Shown here piece by piece: positions 1 through 6,399 of a DNA stretch of 17,296 nucleotides. Location: the NCBI GenBank assembly GCA_946479075.1, contig CAMLDT010000057.1, positions 1 through 17,296 of the forward strand, in the 5' to 3' direction. The translations under genes and the position numbers were made by a program. Each line of letters begins with the position of its first letter. Position 1 is the first letter of the stretch. The DNA is from an uncultured Polaromonas sp. (GTDB taxonomy: Bacteria; Pseudomonadota; Gammaproteobacteria; Burkholderiales; Burkholderiaceae). The notes under the pieces are model-generated. The model was not told where the DNA came from and made no database searches. It saw only the letters and a list, made by a program, of their open reading frames with translations.

Positions 1-2
1 GC

Positions 3-1688
3 CTGGCTTCACCCGACGCCCTGAACACCTCCGGCCCCTGGCGTTTTGAGCCCTACACCCCCACCACCGTGTTGCCCACATCGCCCAGCCAGGATGTGTG
101 GGCCCGGTTTTCGCTGCCGGCCACCGAGTCGGTGCAGACCTGGTTCATCCGCTTGCCGGGGCAGGCACTGGTCAAGGCCAGCCTGTTTTCGCCCGGGCCG
201 CTGGGCGCCTGGCGGCTACAGGTTGCCGGCGAAGCGCTGGCGCCAAAGGACTGGTCGCTGCCCACGCGCGTGCCCAGTTTCGAGCTGCGGACCCGCACCG
301 ACAAGATGCAGACTTATTACCTGCGCTTCGAGAACAACCGCGCACTCACCGCCGGCCCGATGTTGCTGTCGCCCATCCAGTACGTCAACGGTGCCTCCCG
401 TGTGGGCGTGGTGATCGGCCTGATGTGGGGCATGTTCAGCGTGCTGGCCGCACTCAGCATCGCCGCCTTCACCATGGCGCGCAACCGGGTGTTTCTGTGG
501 TTCGGCGCCGTGGTGGTGACGCTGATGTTCACCCAGCTGGTGCTGATCGGCTACGGCAGCTGGCGCATCTGGCCGGGCAGCGCCCACCTCAACCAGGTCA
601 TGGGTTGGGTCTCGGCAGCGCTGAGCGTGGCGGCAGGGGCCTGGTTCTGCGCCGAGGCCAGCTATGCGCGCAGCGGCCATCCGCACGTCTACAAGCTGCT
701 GGTGGCGGTGACCGCCGGCAGCCTGCTGATGGCCGCGCTCATGGCCATCCAACAGGATTTCATTCCGCGCGACATGCGCAACCTGTGGCTGGGCGTGGCC
801 ACCGTCACCATCCTGGGCAGCCTGATCTGGATGGCGCTGCGCGGGCAGGCCTGGAACCAGCTGCTGCTGCTGGGCACCGCGCCCATCGCACTGGCCGCCA
901 TTGCCCGGATCTTCTACAACGCCGGCTGGATCAAAAACATTGAGCTGGCTCAGGCGGCCGGTGTGCTGTCGGCCATGGTCGGCCTTCTGTGGATATTTTT
1001 TGTGCTGGCCTGGCGCAGCCGGGCTGCACTGTTTTCCAACCACCGCATCGCAGCCCTGGCCAACTACGACCCGGCGAGCGGGCTGATGTTGCCCCGCGTG
1101 ATCGACAACCGCCTGGGGCAGATGCTGCTGCGCGCAAGCCGGCGGCGCTCGGAATGCGGCATCGTGATGCTGCGCTGGCTGGACCAGGTACCGAGCCCTG
1201 ACGAGCTGAACGATCACAAACGCAGCGTTGCGCTGTCCCGGGTGGGTGCCATCCTGCGGCGCGCTGCACGCGACATGGACACCGTGGTGCGTTACGACGA
1301 AAACATGTTCCTGATGTTGATCGAGGGCCCCGTCAATCGCGAAGCCGTCTCCGAGGTCTCGACCAAAATCCTCGCCGATTGCATCCGCCTGTCGGACAAG
1401 CTCGATGATCCGAATGCCTTCAACCTGCACATTGCGATCTGGCACGGCACCCCGGAGCGCCTCACCGGCCAGCAGATCATCGACAGCCTGAAAACCCGGC
1501 TGCGCCGCATGAGCCCCGGGCCCAAGCGTTATGTCCAGTTTGTCGAAACCGCCGGTGAGCCAGTCAGCCTGCCGCCGGAAGACAGCGTGCGGCGCGAGGA
1601 TCTGGTGGCAAAGATCAATGCGATCGAAGTCTCCCACCCCGCGCTGCATGACGACGGACCCAAGCCAGTTCAGGCGCCGATGGGCTGA
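3..1688 (+). CDS. 7TM-DISM membrane sensor with degenerate GGDEF domain (5' truncated)
   Basis: The frame is open to the window edge (codon phase from base 3), so the true start lies upstream; an in-frame ATG at 69 is internal. About 561 residues are visible. Residues 1 to about 125 look like a periplasmic 7TMR-DISMED2 sensory fold (aromatic-rich beta segments, then YYLRFEN). About seven hydrophobic helices follow (roughly residues 130-345, the 7TMR-DISM block), then a cytoplasmic domain from about 355. That domain aligns with GGDEF diguanylate cyclases: ANYDPASGL stands for the usual DxLTGL, and VVRYDENMF (around residue 430) falls where RxGGDEF belongs. Both the GG(D/E)EF signature and the first metal-binding Asp are missing, so cyclase activity is unlikely. 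I infer a ligand-sensing receptor that binds or regulates rather than making c-di-GMP. It is convergent with the Lrp gene, with an 11-bp gap between them. Confidence 0.8.
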   Translation: MASPDALNTSGPWRFEPYTPTTVLPTSPSQDVWARFSLPATESVQTWFIRLPGQALVKASLFSPGPLGAWRLQVAGEALAPKDWSLPTRVPSFELRTRTDKMQTYYLRFENNRALTAGPMLLSPIQYVNGASRVGVVIGLMWGMFSVLAALSIAAFTMARNRVFLWFGAVVVTLMFTQLVLIGYGSWRIWPGSAHLNQVMGWVSAALSVAAGAWFCAEASYARSGHPHVYKLLVAVTAGSLLMAALMAIQQDFIPRDMRNLWLGVATVTILGSLIWMALRGQAWNQLLLLGTAPIALAAIARIFYNAGWIKNIELAQAAGVLSAMVGLLWIFFVLAWRSRAALFSNHRIAALANYDPASGLMLPRVIDNRLGQMLLRASRRRSECGIVMLRWLDQVPSPDELNDHKRSVALSRVGAILRRAARDMDTVVRYDENMFLMLIEGPVNREAVSEVSTKILADCIRLSDKLDDPNAFNLHIAIWHGTPERLTGQQIIDSLKTRLRRMSPGPKRYVQFVETAGEPVSLPPEDSVRREDLVAKINAIEVSHPALHDDGPKPVQAPMG

Positions 1689-1699
1689 GTCAGGCGCCG

Positions 1700-2167
1700 T
1701 CAGGCGGCAGGCAGTGGCAGGGCGGTTTTGTACCTGACCTGCTTGAGCGCAAAACTGGAGCGGATCTTGTCAATGCCCGGGATCGGCGTGAGTTGCTCCA
1801 GGATGAATTTCTCCAGCGCGCCCATGTCGGCCACGGCCACCCGGATCAGGTAGTCGCTGTCACCGGTCATGAGGTAACACTCCATCACCTCGTCGTGTTC
1901 GGCGATGCGCCGCTCGAACTCGGCCAGCGACTCCTTGCTTTGCGAGCGCAGGCTGATCGAGATGAACACCATCAGGCCCAGCCCGAGGGCGGCGGCGTTG
2001 ACGATGGCGACGTAGCGGTCAATCACCCGCGCCGCTTCCAGCGCCTTGACACGCGCCAGGCAAGGCGAAGGACTCAAATGCACGCGCCGCGCCAGCTCCA
2101 CATTGGACAGCGCCCCATCGCGCTGCAATTCGCCAAGAATCCGTAAATCGATGACATCAAGCTTCAT
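1700..2167 (-). CDS. Lrp/AsnC family transcriptional regulator (MdeR-like)
   Basis: The 155-residue protein has an N-terminal winged HTH (LDVIDLRILGELQRDG, then NVELARRVHLSPSPCLARV) and a C-terminal AsnC/RAM ligand-binding domain with the family's GDSDYLIRV motif near residue 105. Length and layout are normal for Lrp/AsnC proteins, which form octamers or other oligomers and respond to amino acids. I chose the ATG at 2167; an in-frame TTG three codons upstream (2176) is possible, but the protein clearly begins at MKLDVIDLRIL. The gene is divergent from the 2-oxo acid dehydrogenase E1 gene across about 100 bp. In Pseudomonas putida an Lrp-type regulator (MdeR) controls mdeA and mdeB, the latter encoding a 2-oxobutyrate dehydrogenase E1. 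I infer that this gene activates or autoregulates the same kind of pair. Two short dyads in the intergenic region could be its binding sites. Confidence 0.88.
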   Translation of the reverse strand: MKLDVIDLRILGELQRDGALSNVELARRVHLSPSPCLARVKALEAARVIDRYVAIVNAAALGLGLMVFISISLRSQSKESLAEFERRIAEHDEVMECYLMTGDSDYLIRVAVADMGALEKFILEQLTPIPGIDKIRSSFALKQVRYKTALPLPAA

Positions 2168-2169
2168 AC

Positions 2170-2220
2170 ACTTCAATGAAGTAGTTTTTCAGCATTTTAT
2201 GCCGCCAAATCAAGTTTCAA
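2170..2220 (-). promoter_or_regulatory. Candidate lrp promoter with two short dyads
   Basis: On the minus strand TTGAAA (2220-2215) and TAAAAT (2199-2194) form a candidate sigma70 promoter with a slightly short 15-nt spacer. GCATTTTATGC (2192-2202) is a dyad overlapping the -10. ACTTCA-A-TGAAGT (2170-2182) is a perfect 13-bp dyad just upstream of the lrp ATG, so it lies in the leader. Dyads of this size are compatible with Lrp/AsnC sites and autoregulation, but that role is inferred. Confidence 0.4.
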
Positions 2221-2268
2221 GACGCATATCAATCATTCCTGCCGATGGTCACGCCGTATATTGGCGCC

Positions 2269-5013
2269 ATGAACGCACCTTTGCCCCTGCAAGCGCTGTT
2301 ACGCGACACCGCCCCCACTTCCCAGCCTGACACCGACCCCCAGGAAACCGCCGAATGGCGCGAAGCCTTCACCGCGCTGGCTGCGGCGCAAGGGCCGGCG
2401 CGCGCGCGTTTTGTGCTTGACGAACTGGCCCGGCTGGCGCGTGAGCAGCGTGTCGGCTGGACGCCCGAGTTGTCCACGCCTTATGTCAACAGCATCAGCG
2501 TGAACGAGCAGCCGGTGTTCCCCGGCGACTTGGCCATCGAGGAACGCCTGGCCTCGCTGATGCGCTGGAATGCGCTGGCCATGGTGGTGCGCGCCAACCA
2601 GGCCGAGTCCGGCGGCTCGGCGGAACTCGGCGGCCACATCGCCAGTTACGCCAGCGCCGCCGATTTGTTCGAAACCGGCTTCAACCATTTCTTCCGCGCG
2701 CGCGAAGGCCTGGCGCCCGGTCAGCATCGCGGCGACCTGGTGTTCTTCCAGCCACACAGCGCGCCCGGCGTGTATGCACGCGCCTACCTCGAAGGCCGGC
2801 TCACCGAAAAAGACCTGGGCTTTTACCGGCAGGAACTCTCCGCACCCGGCCAGGGCGCGCAAGGCCTGTCCAGCTACCCGCATCCCTATTTGATGCCGGA
2901 CTTCTGGCAGTTCCCGACCGGCTCCATGGGAATCGGTCCGATCAGCTCCATCTACCACGCGCGTTTCATGCACTACCTCACGCACCGGCGCCTGCTCGAC
3001 TGCACAGGCCGCAAGGTCTGGGGCGTGTTCGGCGATGGCGAGATGGACGAACCCGAATCCATGAGCGCGCTGACCCTGGCCGCACGCGAAGGCCTGGACA
3101 ACCTGGTCTGGGTCGTCAACTGCAACCTGCAGCGCCTGGACGGCCCGGTGCGCGGCAACGGCCGCATCATCGACGAGCTGGAAAAACTGTTTGCCGGCGC
3201 GGGCTGGAACGTCATCAAGCTGGTCTGGGGCAGTGACTGGGACGGCCTGTTCGCACGCGACCTGAGCGGCGCCCTGGCCCAGGCGTTTGCGCAGACCGTG
3301 GACGGCCAGATGCAGACCTTTGCCGCCAAGGACGGCCGTTTCAACCGCGACAGCTTTTTCGGCCAGAACGAAGCGCTGGCACGGCTGGCCCAGGGCATGA
3401 GCGACGAGCAGATCGACCGGCTCAAACGCGGCGGCCACGATCTGGTCAAAATTCACGCCGCCTATGCCGCGGCCGCGAAGCACCGCGGCCAGCCCACGGT
3501 GATCCTGGCGCACACCAAAAAAGGTTATGGCATGGGCAGCGCCGGCCAGGGCAGGATGACCACCCATTCGCAAAAGAAGTTCGACGGCGAGGACCTGATC
3601 GAATTCCGCAACCGCTTCAACCTGCCGCTCAGTGACGAGCAGGCCAAAACCCTGAGCTTCTACAAGCCGGCCGCAGACAGCGCAGAGATGCAGTACCTGC
3701 ACGCCAAACGCCAGGCGCTTGGCGGCTACCTGCCCCAGCGCGCATCCAAGGCCGACACCGTGGCCGTCCCTGCCCTGCCCGCCTACGCGCAGTTCGCGCT
3801 GGCCGCCGACGGCAAGGAGATGAGCACCACCATGGCTTTTGTGCGCATGCTGGGCGCCTTGCTCAAGGACCCGGCGCTCGGCCCGAAGATCGTGCCCATC
3901 GTGGCCGACGAGGCGCGCACCTTCGGCATGGCCAACCTGTTCAAGCAGGTCGGCATCTACTCGAGCGTCGGCCAGAAATACGCACCGGAAGACATCGGTT
4001 CGGTGCTGAGTTACCGCGAAGCGCGCGACGGGCAGATTCTGGAAGAAGGCATCAGCGAAGCCGGCGCGCTGGCGAGCTGGACCGCCGCGGCCACCAGCTA
4101 CAGCGTGCACGGGCTGGCGATGTTGCCCTTCTACATCTACTACTCGATGTTCGGCTTCCAGCGCGTCGGCGACCAGATCTGGGCCGCCGCCGACCAGCGC
4201 GCCCGCGGCTTTTTGCTGGGCGCGACCTCGGGCCGCACCACGCTGGGCGGCGAAGGCCTGCAGCACCAGGACGGCTCCAGCCACCTGGTGGCCGCGACCA
4301 TTCCGAACTGCAAGGCATGGGACCCGGCTTTTGCCTGCGAGCTGGCCGTCATCATCGACCAGGGCGTGCGCGAGATGATGGTGGAGCAGCAGGACGTGTT
4401 TTATTACGTCACGCTGATGAACGAGAACTATGCCCAGCCGGACCTGCGGCCCGGTGCGGAGGCGGACATTCTCCGTGGCTGCTATGAATTCAGTAGCTAC
4501 TCACGCCCGCCAGACAAGGGCCAGAGCCCTAAAACGCTTGAAAAAGTGACCCTGATGGGTTCTGGCGCGATTTTGACCGAGGTCATCAGGGCAGCGCAGC
4601 AACTCGCAGAGCGTGGCATCGAGGCGACGGTGTACAGCGTGACGAGCTGGAGCGAACTCGCACGCGACGGTGCCGCCTGCCAGAAGCAGGCACTCGCATC
4701 CGTTCGCGCTGAGCTTGCCGAAGGGTCACGCCACACGTCCCGCGACCGGCCTGGACAGGCTCAGTCCGAACGGCGCGTGCCGTTCATCACAGAACAACTT
4801 CAGGGCAGCGAAGGCCCCATCATCGCGGCGACCGACTACGTGCGCGCCGTGCCTGAAAGCATCCGCGCCTTCCTTCCTGCGGGTCGCAGCTACCTGACCC
4901 TGGGCACCGACGGTTTCGGCCGCAGTGACACACGCGCTGCGCTCCGGGGTTTCTTCGGGGTCGATGCGGCCAGCATCGTCAGCGCGGCGCTGCACCAGTT
5001 GCAATCGCGCTGA
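2269..5013 (+). CDS. AceE-type 2-oxo acid dehydrogenase E1 component (MdeB-like, probably 2-oxobutyrate/pyruvate)
   Basis: This is a homodimeric thiamine diphosphate E1 of the AceE family, catalysing oxidative decarboxylation of a 2-oxo acid and acyl transfer to a lipoyl E2. From the ATG at 2269 it has 914 residues; the family is near 890. Visible motifs are ELGGHIASYASAADLF, SSYPHPYLMPDFWQFPTGSMG, the TPP/Mg motif GDGEMDEPES (about residue 255) with its NCN partner, the active-site His in KGYGMGSAGQGRMTTHSQKK, the catalytic-Glu region ILEEGISEAG, and LGTDGFGRSD near the end. No E2 or E3 gene lies nearby, and the neighbour is a divergent Lrp regulator. That favours an MdeB-like 2-oxobutyrate enzyme over the housekeeping PDH E1, though substrate cannot be read from the sequence. 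The start is uncertain (ATG at 2245 or 2269; neither has a clear ribosome site). The C-terminal third has two extra in-frame segments made of repeat-like DNA, listed separately. It ends at the shared terminator. Confidence 0.9.
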   Translation: MNAPLPLQALLRDTAPTSQPDTDPQETAEWREAFTALAAAQGPARARFVLDELARLAREQRVGWTPELSTPYVNSISVNEQPVFPGDLAIEERLASLMRWNALAMVVRANQAESGGSAELGGHIASYASAADLFETGFNHFFRAREGLAPGQHRGDLVFFQPHSAPGVYARAYLEGRLTEKDLGFYRQELSAPGQGAQGLSSYPHPYLMPDFWQFPTGSMGIGPISSIYHARFMHYLTHRRLLDCTGRKVWGVFGDGEMDEPESMSALTLAAREGLDNLVWVVNCNLQRLDGPVRGNGRIIDELEKLFAGAGWNVIKLVWGSDWDGLFARDLSGALAQAFAQTVDGQMQTFAAKDGRFNRDSFFGQNEALARLAQGMSDEQIDRLKRGGHDLVKIHAAYAAAAKHRGQPTVILAHTKKGYGMGSAGQGRMTTHSQKKFDGEDLIEFRNRFNLPLSDEQAKTLSFYKPAADSAEMQYLHAKRQALGGYLPQRASKADTVAVPALPAYAQFALAADGKEMSTTMAFVRMLGALLKDPALGPKIVPIVADEARTFGMANLFKQVGIYSSVGQKYAPEDIGSVLSYREARDGQILEEGISEAGALASWTAAATSYSVHGLAMLPFYIYYSMFGFQRVGDQIWAAADQRARGFLLGATSGRTTLGGEGLQHQDGSSHLVAATIPNCKAWDPAFACELAVIIDQGVREMMVEQQDVFYYVTLMNENYAQPDLRPGAEADILRGCYEFSSYSRPPDKGQSPKTLEKVTLMGSGAILTEVIRAAQQLAERGIEATVYSVTSWSELARDGAACQKQALASVRAELAEGSRHTSRDRPGQAQSERRVPFITEQLQGSEGPIIAATDYVRAVPESIRAFLPAGRSYLTLGTDGFGRSDTRAALRGFFGVDAASIVSAALHQLQSR
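4478..4547. repeat. Repeat-like element inside the E1 gene (family A, copy 1)
   Basis: This AT-richer stretch inside the E1 gene starts GCTGCTATGAATTCAGTAGC and ends with an A-rich AAAACGCTTGAAAAAG. Read on the minus strand it shares ordered blocks with 9340-9406: AAGC, GGCTnnnGCC, GGGCG and AGCTACnnnnnnCATAG, at spacings that agree within 1 nt. It encodes a loop of about 20 residues between GCY and VTLMGSG, about 9 residues longer than the E. coli AceE loop as I recall it. From memory it also looks like a short interspersed repeat common in Comamonadaceae. Its exact ends are not defined. Confidence 0.5.
4700..4773. repeat. Inverted-repeat element inserted in frame in the E1 gene (family B, copy 1)
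   Basis: The left arm (4700-4724) begins CCGTTCG, then CTGAGCTTG and CGAAGG. The right arm (4750-4773) reads CCTGGACAGGCTCAG then TCCGAACGG. Its reverse complement matches the left arm at CCGTTCG, CTGAGC, TG, C and AGG. The left arm is 22/25 identical to 10148-10172. The element encodes roughly SVRAELAEGSRHTSRDRPG and the residues after it, between the conserved ELARDGAAC and RVPFITEQL; E. coli AceE has about 12 residues in that interval, this protein about 31. The frame stays open, so it is a tolerated in-frame insertion in a surface loop, by inference. Confidence 0.75.
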
Positions 5014-5020
5014 TCCCGAA

Positions 5021-5058
5021 AAAAAAGCCCCCGAGCGGTGCCAACCGTTCGGGGGCTT
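5021..5058. terminator. Bidirectional rho-independent terminator between E1 and fasciclin genes
   Basis: A 15-bp stem (5025-5039 with 5044-5058, one G-U mismatch) closes the 4-nt loop GCCA. On the minus strand it is followed by an unbroken U run (the A run at 5019-5026), making a classic terminator for the fasciclin gene. On the plus strand it begins 11 nt after the E1 stop codon and can stop that transcript too, with a weaker U tail. Confidence 0.9.
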
Positions 5059-5091
5059 GATTTCAGCGACGCCAGGGGAGGCGAAGCGAAA

Positions 5092-5646
5092 TTATTTCGG
5101 CAGCAGCACCTTGTCGATGACGTGGATCACGCCGTTGGACTGGTACACGTCGGCAATCGTCACGGTGGCCACACCGCCTTTTTCATCGGTCACGGTGACC
5201 TTGCCGCCGGCCGACTTGGCCACCAGCGTGCCACCGGCCACGGTCTTGATCGAGGCCATGCCCTTGCCGTCGGCGATCATCTTGCTGATGGCGGCGGCGT
5301 CCCATTTGCCGGGCACCACGTGGTAGGTCAGGATGCCGGTCAGCATGCCCTTGTTCTCGGGCTTGAGCAGCGTGTCCACCGTGCCGGCGGGCAGGGCTGC
5401 AAAAGCCGCATTGGTCGGTGCGAACACGGTGAAGGGACCCGGGCCTTTCAAGGTATCAACCAGGCCCGCGGCCTTGACCGCAGCCACCAGCGTGGTGTGG
5501 TCCTTGGAGTTCACGGCGTTGTCGATGATGTCCTTGGACGCCAGCATGGGCGCACCGCCGACCATCACCTGGGCGAAAGCAGAAGCCGCCGTGACGGACA
5601 TCAGCATCGCGAGACCGATGGAAGCCAGTTTGTGTTTTGTTTGCAT
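5092..5646 (-). CDS. Secreted single-domain fasciclin (FAS1) protein
   Basis: The 184-residue protein has a Sec signal peptide (MQTKHK, then a hydrophobic core, with likely cleavage after ASAFA near residue 25) and one FAS1 domain over about residues 35-184. The FAS1 H1 motif is [17 protein letters not shown], followed by YHVVPGKW in mid-domain and the H2 motif [12 protein letters not shown] at the C-terminus. FAS1 domains act in adhesion or protein-protein contact; bacterial single-domain versions are exported and poorly characterised, so the role here is open. It is transcribed alone, away from purN, and ends at the strong terminator at 5021-5058. The start is the ATG at 5646, which places the signal peptide exactly at the N-terminus. 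Confidence 0.92.
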   Translation of the reverse strand: MQTKHKLASIGLAMLMSVTAASAFAQVMVGGAPMLASKDIIDNAVNSKDHTTLVAAVKAAGLVDTLKGPGPFTVFAPTNAAFAALPAGTVDTLLKPENKGMLTGILTYHVVPGKWDAAAISKMIADGKGMASIKTVAGGTLVAKSAGGKVTVTDEKGGVATVTIADVYQSNGVIHVIDKVLLPK

Positions 5647-5734
5647 GTGAATACCCTTTTCAAATGAACCAGCCGATAGCCGGAATGGGACATCGGCGGC
5701 TGCACTGAATACGGGGCCAGGCTGAAACTGGATT

Positions 5735-5764
5735 TACCCGCGCACCGAACGCGGGTATCTTTTT
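5735..5764 (+). terminator. Hairpin with U-tract on the plus strand, upstream of the fasciclin gene
   Basis: The perfect 8-bp stem TACCCGCG/CGCGGGTA (5735-5742, 5750-5757) has a 7-nt loop and is followed on the plus strand by TCTTTTT. It sits between the purN stop and the fasciclin start. Both neighbours are on the minus strand, where the same stem lacks a U tail, so it may only slow purN read-through. Its plus-strand orientation has no obvious client gene. Confidence 0.45.
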
Positions 5765-5775
5765 GTATCGGCTCG

Positions 5776-6369
5776 TCAGGGCTGGCTTTGCAACCAGTCA
5801 CGCACCGCCTGCGGATAAAGCCGGTGCTCCTCCAGCAACACGCGCGTTGCCAGTGTCCCGGCGGTGTCGCCCGGCAGCACCGGCACCGCCGCCTGCGCGA
5901 GGATGGGGCCATGGTCGAGGTCGGCGGTGACCTGGTGCACCGTGCAGCCGGCCTCCCGGCAACCGGCATCGATGGCGCGCTGGTGCGTGTTCAGGCCGGG
6001 GAAGGCCGGCAGCAGCGACGGGTGAATGTTGATCAGGCGGCCGGCGTAGTGCCCGACAAAGCCCGGCGTGAGGATGCGCATGAAGCCGGCCAGCACCACC
6101 AGTGCCGGCCGGTGGCCATCGATCAACTGCATCAGCGCGGCGTCAAAGGCTTCGCGCGATTCAAAGGCGCAATGATCCAGCACCTGCGTGACCACGCCGA
6201 GCGATTGCGCGAGTTGCAAGCCCGCCGCGCCGGGCCGGTTGCTGATCACGGCCGAGACCGTGGCGCCGAACTGCTGCTGCCAGCCCTGCTGCTGCGCGGC
6301 CCGGACAATCGCAGCCATGTTGGAGCCGCTGCCTGAAATCAGGATGACGATGTTTTTGGACGGGGACAT
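5776..6369 (-). CDS. purN: Phosphoribosylglycinamide formyltransferase (GAR transformylase)
   Basis: The 197-residue protein is of normal PurN length. It transfers the formyl group of 10-formyl-THF to GAR, the third step of de novo purine synthesis, in the cytoplasm. It shows the N-terminal nucleotide-binding strand-loop IVILISGSGSNM, then ISNRPGAAGL, the folate/active-site segment LAGFMRILTPGFV, the catalytic stretch INIHPSLLPAFPG (Asn and His of the active site, about residues 105-117), HQVTADLDHGPI with the essential Asp, and a C-terminal helix with EHRLYPQAV. The start is the ATG at 6369, 30 bases after the MFS transporter stop on the same strand, so the two may be cotranscribed. No strong ribosome-binding site is visible. 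Confidence 0.96.
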   Translation of the reverse strand: MSPSKNIVILISGSGSNMAAIVRAAQQQGWQQQFGATVSAVISNRPGAAGLQLAQSLGVVTQVLDHCAFESREAFDAALMQLIDGHRPALVVLAGFMRILTPGFVGHYAGRLINIHPSLLPAFPGLNTHQRAIDAGCREAGCTVHQVTADLDHGPILAQAAVPVLPGDTAGTLATRVLLEEHRLYPQAVRDWLQSQP

Positions 6370-6399
6370 AAGACGAAAAGGATCGCGGGATTATCGCGG

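Noticed and set aside
98..943. Plus-strand open frame of 281 codons overlapping the 7TM-DISM gene.
   Set aside because: It is a +1 frame shadow, rich in Arg/Gly/Ala/Gln without domains; the frame from base 3 holds the membrane helices.
216..1649. Long antisense open frame of 477 codons opposite the 7TM-DISM gene.
   Set aside because: The plus-strand product has clear domains and helices, while the antisense product is His/Gln/Arg-rich with no recognisable motif. It is a shadow caused by high GC and third-position bias.
1670..1708. TCAGGCGCCG repeated at 1670 and 1690, with TCAGGCGGC at 1700, around the stop codon of the first gene.
   Set aside because: The units are short and GC-rich with no inverted structure strong enough for a terminator; likely chance or a small local duplication.
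2240..2275. TATATT at 2257-2262 as the -10 of a leaderless E1 transcript starting at the ATG at 2269.
   Set aside because: No acceptable -35 lies at the right spacing, and the alternative ATG at 2245 cannot be excluded.
2299..4284. Antisense open frame of 661 codons opposite the E1 gene.
   Set aside because: E1 motifs are unambiguous on the plus strand. The antisense product is low in hydrophobic order and rich in Ala/Gly/His/Gln, typical of mirror frames in GC-rich genes.
5040..5058. CCGTTCG within the terminator right arm resembles the start of the family B repeat arm.
   Set aside because: Similarity stops after 7-8 bases and the sequence is fully explained as a terminator stem.
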